In this document: positions 44,126 through 53,991 of the stretch, in pieces | Layout: every line of letters starts with the position of its first letter | Numbering within the stretch: position 1 is the stretch's first letter | Source of the DNA: Desulforegula conservatrix Mb1Pa | GTDB taxonomy: Bacteria; Desulfobacterota; Desulfobacteria; Desulfobacterales; Desulforegulaceae | Assembly: GCF_000426225.1 (NCBI RefSeq) | Contig: NZ_AUEY01000011.1 | Span: 1-64,000 of the forward strand | DNA: 64,000 nt | Direction: 5' to 3' | Made by a program: the position numbers and the translations under genes | Notes under the pieces: model-generated | What the model was told of the DNA's origin: nothing | Seen by the model: the letters and a program-made list of their open reading frames with translations, nothing else | Database searches by the model: none

Positions 44126-44160
44126 CCCTTCTGCCCGGAGCCCGGGTCCGGGCAGAAGGG
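44126..44160 (-). terminator. Terminator hairpin in the glnA leader
   Basis: CCCTTCTGCCCGGA pairs perfectly over 14 bp with TCCGGGCAGAAGGG around a 7-base loop; the minus strand continues TTTTTG. It lies 36 bases upstream of the glnA GTG, with the ribosome site in between, leaving no room for a promoter. Transcripts reaching glnA must pass it. Confidence 0.85.
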
Positions 44161-44184
44161 CGTTACAAACAGATCTGTCTTCGA

Positions 44185-44203
44185 TAGCTGTTTCTGGGCC
44201 AGG
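44185..44203 (-). promoter_or_regulatory. Weak sigma-54 promoter candidate for glnA
   Basis: The minus strand reads TGGCCCAGAAACAGCT, with the required GG and GC ten bases apart, but only about 8 of 12 consensus positions match. It lies between glnB and the leader hairpin. Confidence 0.3.
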
Positions 44204-44316
44204 ATTTATTCAGACTTCTTTCGATCATTCATAAGTATGAGCGGATACCTCTTCATGACCACTTCAGATAAACTGTTCTATAGTCCTGACTTTAGAAATT
44301 TTACAGTCAGTTAAAA

Positions 44317-44706
<390 letters not shown>

Positions 44707-44711
44707 TCATA

Positions 44712-45926
44712 TTAAATGATATACCCGACTTCGCTGTGCTGGGATAAGTCCAGACCTTGAACCTCGTCTTCTTCGCTTACACGGAGTCCTGTTGTGACGC
44801 TTACAATTTTAAGCAGTATCCAGGACACTATCAGAGAAAAGGCAATAACCGCAACATTTGATATAAACTGGATCCACAGCTGCTCTGGATTTCCGTATAA
44901 AAGGCCATTTTTGCCGCCAACAGCCTCGACCGCAAAGATACCTGTCGCAAGAGATCCCCAGAATCCACCTACTCCATGAACCGCAACTACATCCAGAGCA
45001 TCGTCGTATCCGAACTTGGTCTTAAGTCCTATTGCAAGGCAGCAAATTACACCTGCCACTATGCCTATTATGGCTGCACCCATGGGGTCGACAAAGCCGG
45101 CTCCGGGAGTTATGGCAACAAGGCCTGCAACCGCGCCTGAAGCTGCGCCGAGGGTGGTTGGCTTGCCATGCTTTAACCATTCAATGACTATCCACGAGAA
45201 GGCCGCGCATCCTGCCGCAAGATGTGTTGTCATGAGAGCCATGGAAGCCGCTCCGTTGGCAGCTAAGGCGCTTCCTGCGTTGAATCCGAACCAGCCAACC
45301 CAGAGAATTCCCGCACCAAGAACACTCATTCCTATATTATGTGGAATAATAGGTTCTGTTCCCCAGCCCTTGCGCTTTCCAATTACAATCGCCGACACAA
45401 GCGCCGCGCATGCAGAGTTGATATGGATTACTGTGCCACCCGCAAAGTCAAGAGCGCCCATTGCTCCGATCCAGCCTCCGCCCCATACCCAGTGGCATAC
45501 GGGCAGGTAAACGAATGTCACCCAAAGTCCTGTAAAAAGCAGATATCCAGAAAATTTTATTCGCTCTGCAAATGCTCCTGTGATAAGAGCTGGAGTTATG
45601 ATGGCGAACATGAGCTGAAACGCGCAAAACAGAATATGTGGGATAGTCTGTGTATCAACCATGGGAGCCGTCATACTCACTCCTTTAAGAAACAGGTAGT
45701 CAAGCTTTCCTATGAAACCCGACACATCCGGCCCGAATGCAAGTGTATATCCATAAACGAGCCAGATAATTGAAACCAGTCCAAGGCATATGAAGCTCTG
45801 GAGAATGGTTGAAAGAACATTTTTTGATCTTACAAGTCCACCGTAAAATAAAGCCAGACCCGGTGTCATGAACATGACAAGGGCAGCCGAAATAAGCATG
45901 AACGCGGTATCTCCGGAATTGATCAT
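44712..45926 (-). CDS. amt: Ammonium transporter Amt/AmtB
   Basis: 404 residues with eleven hydrophobic segments and the family motifs: ALFYGGLVRSKNVLS near the start, an FAERIKF loop, HINSACAALV, GFNAGSALAANG and AVHGVGGFWGSLATG with the pore histidine. There is no long N-terminal signal; the protein begins directly at the first helix. It conducts ammonium across the inner membrane and is blocked by PII when nitrogen is ample. It is second in the glnD-amt-glnB-glnA run, 48 bases after glnD. Confidence 0.96.
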   Translation of the reverse strand: MINSGDTAFMLISAALVMFMTPGLALFYGGLVRSKNVLSTILQSFICLGLVSIIWLVYGYTLAFGPDVSGFIGKLDYLFLKGVSMTAPMVDTQTIPHILFCAFQLMFAIITPALITGAFAERIKFSGYLLFTGLWVTFVYLPVCHWVWGGGWIGAMGALDFAGGTVIHINSACAALVSAIVIGKRKGWGTEPIIPHNIGMSVLGAGILWVGWFGFNAGSALAANGAASMALMTTHLAAGCAAFSWIVIEWLKHGKPTTLGAASGAVAGLVAITPGAGFVDPMGAAIIGIVAGVICCLAIGLKTKFGYDDALDVVAVHGVGGFWGSLATGIFAVEAVGGKNGLLYGNPEQLWIQFISNVAVIAFSLIVSWILLKIVSVTTGLRVSEEDEVQGLDLSQHSEVGYII

Positions 45927-45974
45927 GATTGCACCCCCAAATAATAGGTTTTAAAAATGAAACACATTGTAGCC

Positions 45975-48602
45975 CTAACTCCCGATTTCAAAAAAATTAT
46001 CAAGCGCAAGGCCTATTTCACTGCGTATCTTCTCCTGGGTTTCTGAATCAGCCACTTTTCCTCCGGAAGGTTCACGAACATAAAAAATGTCCATTACCTG
46101 GTCGACCCTGGTGGCAATTTTGGCTACCGCAACATCGAGTCCGCAAATATGAAGCGCACGCGTGATGCAGAATAGAAGCCCAGGAGCATCATGGGCAGTT
46201 ACTTCAATAATTGTGAAAAAACTGGACCACTCGCTGTCAATTCTTACGCTCCAGTTTTTTCCTGAAGAGCCGTTGATTTTGAGGGCGGGCTTTTTACGCT
46301 TTGCAAGCTCCTCCTCAATATTTTTTTCTCCGGCAAGAACGGCTCTTAGATTTTCCCTGGCCTTGTCCCATCTTTCGGACTCAAAAATTATGTCCGGCGG
46401 GGCCTTTACCGTAAAGATGCTCAGACCTGTGTTTTTAGGCCAGGGATAGGCCTGGGCATCGAGAATGTCTATTCCGTTAAGAGTGAAAACACCTGAAACA
46501 CTTGAAAGATGGCCCGGACGGTCTTCTGCCATTATTGTAACCGTTCTGACTTCAGATCCTTCCTTAATATCAACATCCCAGAGAAAATCCCCCTGGGGCC
46601 TTTCGGAATAAAGATTCAGGTGTTTCATTATATTTTCGACAGGCGTGCTGATCAGGTATCTTGTGGATATCTGATTTATGAAAGATTCCGGATTTATGTC
46701 CGGTCCTCCGAGATTTTGCCACGCCTCGAGTATTGTCAGCTTTTTTGCATCCAGGTTCTTGATCGCCCTTGCAGAGATCACTTCGCCCGTTTTTATTGTG
46801 TTCATGACCTTGAAGAAAAGCTCCCTGAGAAGGCTTGCCGTCCAGGTGTTCCATGCCTTCGGCCCGGTCGCCATGGAATCTGCTACAGACAGAAGGTAGA
46901 GCATCTTGAGTCTCTCCGGGTCTCTTATCTTCATGGCGCAGAACACAGCCGTTTCCTCATCGTTTATGTCTCTTCTGGTGGCGGCCTGTATAAGAAACAG
47001 ATGCATTTCAATGAGAAAGGTAACTGTTTCTATAAAGGATGTTCTGTATCCGATTCTTGTCAGAATCTTTTTTGCAATTTCAGCCCCCTCCACACAATGG
47101 GTCGGAGACGCCACTCCTTTTCCTATGTCGTGCAGGAAAGCTGCCCAGAAAAGAGCAGGCCTACTTTTGAGGGTCTTGAAAATATCTGATTTCAGGTTGC
47201 TTTCCTTGTCTTCACCAAAGGATGCCAGGATATTAACCGTATTTACCGAATGTCTGTCCACAGGATGTATGTGATACTGATTGTATTGAATCCTGTGTCT
47301 TATGGTTTTCAGCTCTGGTACTATCCTTTCAAGAAAACCTGTGCTGAGCATATCATTCAGCACGCTGAATCCTTTTGCCGGAACAGATAATATTTTCTCG
47401 AACATCTTCATTCTTACAGGATCGGCAAGGTAAAACTGATCAGCCAGATATCCGAACTCCCTGATGATTCTTTTGGCTTCTGTTCCTATCTGGATCTTTG
47501 AAACAGCGCTTTCATGAAAAATCTGGATCAGAAGCTCCTTGTTTCTGAGTACATCCTCAGAAGACGCAAATCCTAAGGTTTCCCTGTTTATAACAAGATC
47601 AGGGCATTTGCATTTCTTTGGAAAAGTCCTTCTAAGGCTTAAGCGTTTTGAAGGAACAGATTCCGAAACAATCATCAGGTAAAGTTGCTTTACTGTGTCC
47701 ATCGCAGAGTGGAGCTCACCAAGAAATCTCTCCACCGCCTTTTCTCCCGCTTTTGGCTTAAAGCCCATGGCTTCGGCCAGTCTTTCCTGGTGCTCAAAAT
47801 AAAGCTGGTCACATTTCCGGCCTGTAATTATGTGAAGATTGTTTCTGACCTTCCATATGAATTCCAGGACTGCACCGAGTCTTTCAAATTCTTCATTCGA
47901 AAGATGTCCGTAATATTCGAGATCTCTCTGAAGCTTGAGTCCGAATCTGATTTTCCCAAGCCACATTATGGAGTGATAATCCCTGAGTCCGCCTACACCG
48001 TTCTTGAGATTTGGCTCAAGCACTCCTTCCGAATCCCCCGCCTGAAGATGTCTTGCAGCAGCAGAGTCTATTAGTCTTGTGAGATACGTCTTCTGCTGAG
48101 GCCTCACGCATTTCTCATGAATTTTTTCCATCACCTCCGTAAAGAGAGGGGACATGCCGCATATGAATCTGGCGTCCAATATTGATGTAAGAAATTCAAG
48201 ATCCTGCTGGGCCATATTGATGCTTTCTTTTATGGATCTTGTGGAATGGCCGACTTCCATTCCCATGTCCCAGAGCGGATAAATCATTTCCCTGATCAGC
48301 TCTACAGCTTCCTTTGGCACTTCATTTCTGAAAAGAAAAAGGACATCAACATCCGAACGGACGCATTGCTCTGCGCGGCCGTAACCACCAAGGGCTATTA
48401 TGGCGTAGGGCCTTTTGCTTATGCCCATGTTCATGCCAGCCAGGCTTTTTTCGAAGCATTCCATGAAGTAGCTGTCTATCAGCTCTGTGTGCTTCATGAG
48501 AAACTCTGAGGAAGGAATTCTGCTGAAACGGGAAATCAGCTTTTCCCGGTCTTCCTTGAGTCTGCCCGCTGCTTTTGCATGTATGTTTACTTTTACGTCC
48601 AT
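45975..48602 (-). CDS. glnD: PII uridylyltransferase / uridylyl-removing enzyme
   Basis: 875 residues with the normal GlnD layout. The N-terminal nucleotidyltransferase has GGYGRAEQCVRSDVDVLF near residue 70. The central HD domain has FLHDIGKGVASPTHCVEGA, which removes UMP. Two C-terminal ACT domains (AEDRPGHLSSVSGVF and THDAPGLLFCITRAL-like AHDAPGLLFCI) sense glutamine. It controls the uridylylation of PII and so the adenylylation of GS and nitrogen transcription. It is first in the run and lies directly behind a near-consensus sigma-54 promoter, an unusual position since glnD is often expressed constitutively. Confidence 0.96.
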   Translation of the reverse strand: MDVKVNIHAKAAGRLKEDREKLISRFSRIPSSEFLMKHTELIDSYFMECFEKSLAGMNMGISKRPYAIIALGGYGRAEQCVRSDVDVLFLFRNEVPKEAVELIREMIYPLWDMGMEVGHSTRSIKESINMAQQDLEFLTSILDARFICGMSPLFTEVMEKIHEKCVRPQQKTYLTRLIDSAAARHLQAGDSEGVLEPNLKNGVGGLRDYHSIMWLGKIRFGLKLQRDLEYYGHLSNEEFERLGAVLEFIWKVRNNLHIITGRKCDQLYFEHQERLAEAMGFKPKAGEKAVERFLGELHSAMDTVKQLYLMIVSESVPSKRLSLRRTFPKKCKCPDLVINRETLGFASSEDVLRNKELLIQIFHESAVSKIQIGTEAKRIIREFGYLADQFYLADPVRMKMFEKILSVPAKGFSVLNDMLSTGFLERIVPELKTIRHRIQYNQYHIHPVDRHSVNTVNILASFGEDKESNLKSDIFKTLKSRPALFWAAFLHDIGKGVASPTHCVEGAEIAKKILTRIGYRTSFIETVTFLIEMHLFLIQAATRRDINDEETAVFCAMKIRDPERLKMLYLLSVADSMATGPKAWNTWTASLLRELFFKVMNTIKTGEVISARAIKNLDAKKLTILEAWQNLGGPDINPESFINQISTRYLISTPVENIMKHLNLYSERPQGDFLWDVDIKEGSEVRTVTIMAEDRPGHLSSVSGVFTLNGIDILDAQAYPWPKNTGLSIFTVKAPPDIIFESERWDKARENLRAVLAGEKNIEEELAKRKKPALKINGSSGKNWSVRIDSEWSSFFTIIEVTAHDAPGLLFCITRALHICGLDVAVAKIATRVDQVMDIFYVREPSGGKVADSETQEKIRSEIGLALDNFFEIGS

Positions 48603-48631
48603 AGCCCCGTCCTTTTTCTGTATATCTTAAA

Positions 48632-48647
48632 AGCAATTAGCGTGCCC
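48632..48647 (-). promoter_or_regulatory. Sigma-54 promoter of the glnD-amt-glnB run
   Basis: The minus strand reads GGGCACGCTAATTGCT against the consensus TGGCACG-N4-TTGCW; only the first base differs. Transcription would start near 48622, about 20 bases before the glnD ATG. Confidence 0.75.
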
Positions 48648-48975
48648 TTTGCTTTGGTATTATGATATTTAATATGTAACATGCTTAATTAATAAAAAAT
48701 AAAATTTTTAAAGTCGACTTTATTATCTGTGATAAATATGAATTATGCCGGTGCTTCGAGTGTGTCATCAACAAATTTGTAATAAATTAATTTAAAAAAA
48801 TACAAATATGGGAGTCCTGGGCATAAAAGCGTTCTCAAAAACATAAAAAAAATTTTCAGAAGCTATTATTCATAAATCCAATAAACAACCATGCAATGTG
48901 CCAGTCTTTAATCTTTTTTATAATATACTGAATTTAAATGATTTTGACTGTTATGTTTTGTGGGGGGTAAGAGTC
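48648..48975. other. AT-rich intergenic region upstream of glnD
   Basis: About 330 bases with long A/T runs. Binding sites for an NtrC-type activator would be expected 80-150 bp upstream of the sigma-54 promoter, but I could not single out a convincing pair of dyads. No gene was seen apart from the tiny frame at 48976. Confidence 0.4.
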
Positions 48976-49053
48976 TTGAAAAATACAGTTACATTTTTGT
49001 TGTTTTTAGACCTGTTTTTATCCTCTTGTGTAAGTCAGGGGGCTTTACCATGA
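48976..49053 (+). pseudogene. Tiny lipoprotein-like frame, possibly a remnant
   Basis: A TTG codon after GGGGGGTAAGAG opens 25 codons: KNTVTFLLFLDLFLSSC and then eight more residues. The hydrophobic stretch and LSSC form a good lipobox, so it looks like a lipoprotein signal peptide. It stops after only a few mature residues, just before a dispersed repeat copy at 49069. It may be a gene truncated by that insertion, or a real micro-lipoprotein. Confidence 0.3.
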
Positions 49054-49068
49054 GAGATTGCCAACGTG

Positions 49069-49182
49069 AAACCTGGATTTCGGCTTGTGCCGAAATCCAG
49101 GGAACAGGAAGCAAATGAAAGTACTGGATGCAGGATCAAGTCCGGCATGACTCTGAAACCTTTTTTTGCGAGACCATCATTA
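49069..49182. repeat. Dispersed inverted-repeat element, copy 8
   Basis: Contains CTGGATTTCGGCTTGTGCCG and ATCAAGTCCGGCATGACTC, ending TTTTTTTGCGAGACC. Its left terminus is lost. Confidence 0.75.
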
Positions 49183-49228
49183 TAAAAAGGCCGGAAAAAG
49201 CACAGCCGCTACTTTTCTTATTGTGAAG

Positions 49229-52144
49229 CTACAAATATTCATTCCAGGTTTTAATGACAAATGCTCTATGTTCCGAGAAAATGTCTTCCTCGACTTCGTG
49301 ATCAAGACCGAGCAGGTCTCTTTTATGCACTTCAATTCTGTAAGAAAGGTAAGCCTTCTTGAGACAGAGGGAAGTTTCTTCTGATATGATGCCTGTTTTT
49401 GCAGCTGTTTCGAGAATTCTTACATTGTCCGTCCAGATAGACATTTCAGGATAGGCGTTTGAATATGCGAGAACGAGATACTGAACAAAGAATTCTATGT
49501 CCACTATCCCTCCTTTATCATATTTAAGATGAAAACCAGAGACCGGCTTTTTTCTGTTATGGGTTCTGATTTTTTCACTCATTTCCGTAATTTCTTTTTT
49601 AAGGCTTGGAACATCTCTTTTTATGCAGAGAATTCGTTTTCTTATGTCATTGAATCTTTCGGAAATGTCTTTTCCTCCGACAATAACCCTCGCCCTGACA
49701 ATGGCCTGATGTTCCCACGTCCATGCCTGGTTCAGAAGATAGTCCTCAAAGCCGTTGATATGACTTACGAGCACGCCCGCACTTCCGCTTGGCCTGAGCC
49801 TTGTGTCAACTTCGTACAGGGTGCCTGCATTGGAGTGAGTCGTAAGAAAATGAATCATTATCTGGGCAACGCGGGTGAAAAAATAAGAGGTGTCTATTCC
49901 GTCGAATCCCTTGGAGTACTCTCCTTCGCCTTGATGCAGAAAAACGATATCAAGATCCGAACCATATCCGAGCTCTAATCCTCCGAGCTTTCCGTATCCA
50001 ATTATGGCAAAGGAATTTATGGCAGGTTCGACAATGGCAAGAGATTCAGGAGCAGCGAGCCTTTTTGCAATCTGCCTGAAAGACAGTTCTAAAACCGTTT
50101 CAAGAAGGGTTTCAGCAATTTCAGTCAGATGGTCACTGACCCTCATCAGGGGATAGGACGCTGTTATATCTGCCGCTGCCACTCTGAGTATTCTGGACTG
50201 CTTGAAAACACATAATGTCTCCATTTGAAGTTCCATATTCTCGTCATCTATCTGACCGAGTCTGTAGCCAAGATCTTCCCTGAGCTCTTCTTTTGACGGC
50301 GGAGAATAAAGAGTTCTCGGATCAAGCAGTTCATCAAGAAGAACTGGATGCCTGCTCAGGAAATTTACAATCCAGGGGCTTGCACTGGCCAGCTTGATGA
50401 GGTTGTCCACAGAGACCAGGTTTTCCTGAAGAAGGGCAATATAACAGGTTCTCTGCATGATGGCCTTTAGCAGATCCGCTATTCGTGAAAGAGCCGTATC
50501 AGGGAAATCTGATTCTGATATTTTTTTCAAAAGAGTCGGCATGAGCCTGTCAAGTTTGAGCTTCCCCTTTTCCCCGGCCTGCTTTAATGAAAGTTCCCTT
50601 ATATATATGATGTTGGAGAATGAATTTTCAGGGTCTTTAAAGCCTGTATTTCCGAGGATTTCCATGGTTGCGTCCCTGTTTTCGGGATGCTGCCATATGC
50701 CTTCGAATATTTCTGTTTTAGCGCAGATGTCTGATTCTTCCCCGTTTTCTCCGCCGAGAAGGCATCTGAAATGATTGTGTACCTTTGCCTGATGAATTTC
50801 GAGAACTTCGGAAAAATCCCCGTAATCTGAAAAGCCCATGCCAATGCATATTCTCAGCTTTTCAAGCTCGTTTTCAGGAAGATCATGGGTCTGACGGTCT
50901 TCCACCTGCTGGATCCTGTGTTCAAGGTTTCTGAAAAAATAATACGCTGACTCAAGTTCCTGTCGTACTGAATCAGGAATATAGTTTCTTAAAGAAAGAA
51001 TTTTCAGGATTTTTAATATGCTTCTTTCCTGAAGCTCGGATTCCACACCACCCCTTAAAAGCTGGAATACCTGTCCGAAAAATTCGATCTCCCTGATTCC
51101 GCCAGCGCCTAATTTGATATTTCTGCTCAATTGCTTTCTCTGAACCTCTGAAGCAATGCTTTTCTTTAAATCACGGATGGCCTCGAAGGTACTGTAGTCA
51201 AAATATCGTCTGTAGACAAAAGGCCTGAGCATGTCCGTCAGCTCTTCACCATCATCGGGCTGGCCAGCAACTACCCTTGCCTTTATGAGTGCGTATCTTT
51301 CCCATTCCCGTCCCTGGGTTTGATAATAATCTTCCATGGATGAAAAGCTCATTACTATGGGGCCTGCGTCGCCATATGGCCGGAGTCTCATGTCAACCCT
51401 GAAAAGAAGACCTTCCGGGCTGTTTTCAGCAAAAACCTTGAGGAATGATCTGGCCAGCTTTGTGAAAAATTCGTCAGAGGTGATGTCTTCATTCACCCAT
51501 GTATTTTCAGGATAAGCAAAAATCAGGTCAATATCCGAAGAAAAATTAAGCTCCCTTGCACCAAGTTTGCCCATTCCAAGAACAAGCAGTTTCTGAATTC
51601 TTCCGTCTGATCTTTTGGGATATCCATATCTTAGGGCAAGCTCACCGAATATGAATTCGCAGACTTGATCCACGCAGGCTTCGGCAAGAAGAGACAGGTC
51701 CCTTAGGGTCTCGTCAAGATCCGCAAGACCGTTTATGTCCCGCCATGCTATCCGAACATATTCCCTTGCCCTTAGTTTTCTGAGATTTGAACCAAGATCA
51801 TCCTGGTTTTTTGAGCAGAGTCTGATCTTTTTGACCGTCTCAAAAAGTCTGTCAGTTTCGTAGCTTTGATCAAGATCTCTGCTTTCGACAAGGTCAGAGA
51901 TTATGGAAGGATGTCTTGCCAGGGTTCTTGCTATGAATCCGCTTGATGTAAAAGCCGCAGCCATTCTTTTTCTGAAATCAGGAGAATCAGGATAAAGTGC
52001 ATCTGATGTTTTTGCGGAGTCCTCAAAATTATGGATTCTTATTGAAAGCTCGCCCTCGAAAAAATCCATTATTGCACAGTCATCTTTAAAAAAATATTTA
52101 GGAACAGGCACGGGTACTAATCTCCTGATGATTGTATTTTTCAC
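49229..52144 (-). CDS. glnE: Glutamine synthetase adenylyltransferase / deadenylylase
   Basis: 971 residues, the usual length. Two nucleotidyltransferase halves are visible. The N-terminal half has LGMGKLGARELNFSSDIDLIF, which removes AMP in the family. The C-terminal half has IGYGKLGGLELGYGSDLDIVF, which adds AMP. Between them lies the regulatory linker that contacts PII. It modifies the tyrosine of GlnA (Y398 here) according to PII status. The start is GTG at 52144 with an AGGATC site, so the exact start is less certain. It is separate from the glnD run but on the same strand. Confidence 0.95.
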   Translation of the reverse strand: MKNTIIRRLVPVPVPKYFFKDDCAIMDFFEGELSIRIHNFEDSAKTSDALYPDSPDFRKRMAAAFTSSGFIARTLARHPSIISDLVESRDLDQSYETDRLFETVKKIRLCSKNQDDLGSNLRKLRAREYVRIAWRDINGLADLDETLRDLSLLAEACVDQVCEFIFGELALRYGYPKRSDGRIQKLLVLGMGKLGARELNFSSDIDLIFAYPENTWVNEDITSDEFFTKLARSFLKVFAENSPEGLLFRVDMRLRPYGDAGPIVMSFSSMEDYYQTQGREWERYALIKARVVAGQPDDGEELTDMLRPFVYRRYFDYSTFEAIRDLKKSIASEVQRKQLSRNIKLGAGGIREIEFFGQVFQLLRGGVESELQERSILKILKILSLRNYIPDSVRQELESAYYFFRNLEHRIQQVEDRQTHDLPENELEKLRICIGMGFSDYGDFSEVLEIHQAKVHNHFRCLLGGENGEESDICAKTEIFEGIWQHPENRDATMEILGNTGFKDPENSFSNIIYIRELSLKQAGEKGKLKLDRLMPTLLKKISESDFPDTALSRIADLLKAIMQRTCYIALLQENLVSVDNLIKLASASPWIVNFLSRHPVLLDELLDPRTLYSPPSKEELREDLGYRLGQIDDENMELQMETLCVFKQSRILRVAAADITASYPLMRVSDHLTEIAETLLETVLELSFRQIAKRLAAPESLAIVEPAINSFAIIGYGKLGGLELGYGSDLDIVFLHQGEGEYSKGFDGIDTSYFFTRVAQIMIHFLTTHSNAGTLYEVDTRLRPSGSAGVLVSHINGFEDYLLNQAWTWEHQAIVRARVIVGGKDISERFNDIRKRILCIKRDVPSLKKEITEMSEKIRTHNRKKPVSGFHLKYDKGGIVDIEFFVQYLVLAYSNAYPEMSIWTDNVRILETAAKTGIISEETSLCLKKAYLSYRIEVHKRDLLGLDHEVEEDIFSEHRAFVIKTWNEYL

Positions 52145-52274
52145 GGCAGGATCCTATTTTTTCATGAAGCCTGCCCATCCGAAACAAAGCTCAGAAATAT
52201 CAGATTTTTGCTGAAACTGGCAGTGTTTAATGGTTGTGACAAAATTTTCAGGAATTTCATTGATAACAAGATCG

Positions 52275-52400
52275 TAAAAAAGTCCGTTTTCTGTCATTTC
52301 GGTGCAGGCCGGAATTCATAAATATTTGAAAATACTCGGTGCAGGATCAAGTACGGTATGACGCTGAAGCCCTTTTCTGATTTTTTTGCGAGTCCGGCAT
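52275..52400. repeat. Dispersed inverted-repeat element, copy 9
   Basis: Contains TCATTTCGGTGCAGGCCGGA and GGATCAAGTACGGTATGACG and ends TTTTTTGCGAGTCC. Confidence 0.75.
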
Positions 52401-52469
52401 TGATATTGAACAGGAAAAAAGATAAAACCTCTCCGGAATCTGCAAGGCATAAACAGCAAGGAGAAAAAG

Positions 52470-53261
52470 ATGAAAACTGGTTTTACGTGGGAACATGCAC
52501 TGTTCATTTTATTAATCATCTGCATGTCAGGCTGCGCATCTGTGCATGGTCTGAATACAAGCGCGGACAGGGAGGCAGGAGACAGGGCCTTTGCGGCTAA
52601 AAATTACAAGGATGCGGCCGAAAAATATAGATCCGCTGCCGATGGCGGAGATGCCGCCGCCCAATACAGGCTGGGCCAGATGCTTGCCGAAGGCCAGGGC
52701 ATAGCCAAAAATGACAAGGAAGCCGCCAAGTACATTCTTCAGTCTGCGGATCATGATTTCGGCCCGGCCAGAATGACTGCCGCTGCATGGTATCTTTCAG
52801 GAAAAAGAGGTATTCCAAAGGACGAAAAAAAGGCTTTTGAATATCTTTCAAAAGAGGCCGAACAGAAAAATCCGGCTGCCATGTTTTCCCTCGGATGCCT
52901 TTACGCAAAGGGGCTGGGTGTTGAAAAGGACGCCAATCTTGCGACAAAATGGTTTAATGATGCAAAGACTGCCGGATATGCAGTTCCGGATGATATGCTT
53001 TATGAAGTAAATATAATGTATCCGAAGTCAACATCTTCAAAATCTTTCAAGATACCCACAGGTAACAGCACCCTTGTTAGAAGCGTTCAATCAGGTCTGC
53101 TTCAGCTTGGATACGATCCTGGAAAGGCGGATGGAAAGATCAGTAAAAAAACGATACAGGCAGTAAAAAAATTCCAGGCCAAGGCCAATATGCCGGTGAA
53201 TGGAAGAATTACACACTCGCTGCTCGAAAAAATTCAATATGAATTGAGAAAGAAAAGATAA
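52470..53261 (+). CDS. Lipoprotein with Sel1-like repeats and peptidoglycan-binding domain
   Basis: 263 residues. The signal peptide ends in the lipobox MSGC, giving a lipid-anchored protein. Residues 33-165 hold about three Sel1-like repeats (AAQYRLGQMLAEGQGIAKND, then MFSLGCLYAKGLGVEKDANL). Residues 205-260 form a PG_binding_1 domain (LQLGYDPGKADGKISKKTIQ). It probably tethers a protein-binding scaffold to the cell wall. It starts 13 bases before the next secreted protein ends its spacing, so the two likely form an operon. Confidence 0.85.
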   Translation: MKTGFTWEHALFILLIICMSGCASVHGLNTSADREAGDRAFAAKNYKDAAEKYRSAADGGDAAAQYRLGQMLAEGQGIAKNDKEAAKYILQSADHDFGPARMTAAAWYLSGKRGIPKDEKKAFEYLSKEAEQKNPAAMFSLGCLYAKGLGVEKDANLATKWFNDAKTAGYAVPDDMLYEVNIMYPKSTSSKSFKIPTGNSTLVRSVQSGLLQLGYDPGKADGKISKKTIQAVKKFQAKANMPVNGRITHSLLEKIQYELRKKR

Positions 53262-53273
53262 GAGGCTGTATTT

Positions 53274-53645
53274 ATGAAGATATCACACAGGATAATCGTT
53301 ATTTCCATGTTGTCGGTTCTGCTTGTTTCGACATCTGGCATATGTCTTGAAGAAAAAGGCAGCCAGTCTGATAAAAAAAAGAATCAGGCCGATTTTAACA
53401 GATCCCTGGAAGAAAACAAAAAGCAGCTAACATTTTACAAGCAGAGGAATGTGGCGGCAGGAAAGATGCTAATGGGCATGTCAAGCGACATAATTGACCA
53501 GACAAGCCCTTCCGGCGTGAAGCTTGAGGCTCTTAAACCTTCGACCGGTGCTGAAGAATTCTTTATTTCCATCGATAAAACAGGTTATTATGCTGATCAG
53601 GTCAATATGAATGAAGGAATGCTCCCAAGAAAAAAAACGAAATAG
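53274..53645 (+). CDS. Small secreted protein of unknown function
   Basis: 123 residues with an N-terminal signal peptide (RIIVISMLSVLLVSTSGICL). The rest is charged and probably helical early on (FNRSLEENKKQLTFYKQR), with no recognised domain. It follows the Sel1-repeat lipoprotein by 12 bases and is likely cotranscribed, so it may be its partner in the periplasm. Confidence 0.65.
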   Translation: MKISHRIIVISMLSVLLVSTSGICLEEKGSQSDKKKNQADFNRSLEENKKQLTFYKQRNVAAGKMLMGMSSDIIDQTSPSGVKLEALKPSTGAEEFFISIDKTGYYADQVNMNEGMLPRKKTK

Positions 53646-53762
53646 TAGTTTCTGATAAAAATGGAGTTCATTTTTGCAAAGCCCCTCAAGCATGATGGCT
53701 CAGCGAAAAAGGCAAGGCAGAAAGCCTGAATGACGGCAATGTTAATGAATTAGCGATTTTCT

Positions 53763-53837
53763 GTAGGGTGTGTGCCGTCCTTGCACGCACCATTTGCTTG
53801 ACGCAGACGGTGCGTGGAAAAGCGCCACGCTCCCTAC
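53763..53837. repeat. REP-like GTAGGGTG palindrome, compound
   Basis: GTAGGGTGTGTGCCG ... CGCCACGCTCCCTAC encloses GCACGCACC / GGTGCGTGG. It is a longer relative of the copies at 3674, 10025 and 36285. Confidence 0.65.
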
Positions 53838-53857
53838 GATTGCCTTATTTCAGCAAT

Positions 53858-53951
53858 ATTGCCGGAATCAGGATACACTCAAATACCGGGTGCTGGTTCA
53901 AGTCCGGCATGATTCTGTTTATATTCTCCGGCTTTTTGCGGTCTTGTCATT
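53858..53951. repeat. Dispersed inverted-repeat element, copy 10 (partial)
   Basis: Only the right part is clear: GGTTCAAGTCCGGCATGATT ... GCTTTTTGCGGTCTTG. Confidence 0.6.
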
Positions 53952-53991
53952 ACTCAGATACTTAAAAAACAGCTCATCATAAAGGTATGCC

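Noticed and set aside
44185-44203. Strong claim of a sigma-54 promoter at glnA
   Set aside because: Spacing of GG and GC is right, but four of the conserved positions differ; listed only as a weak candidate.
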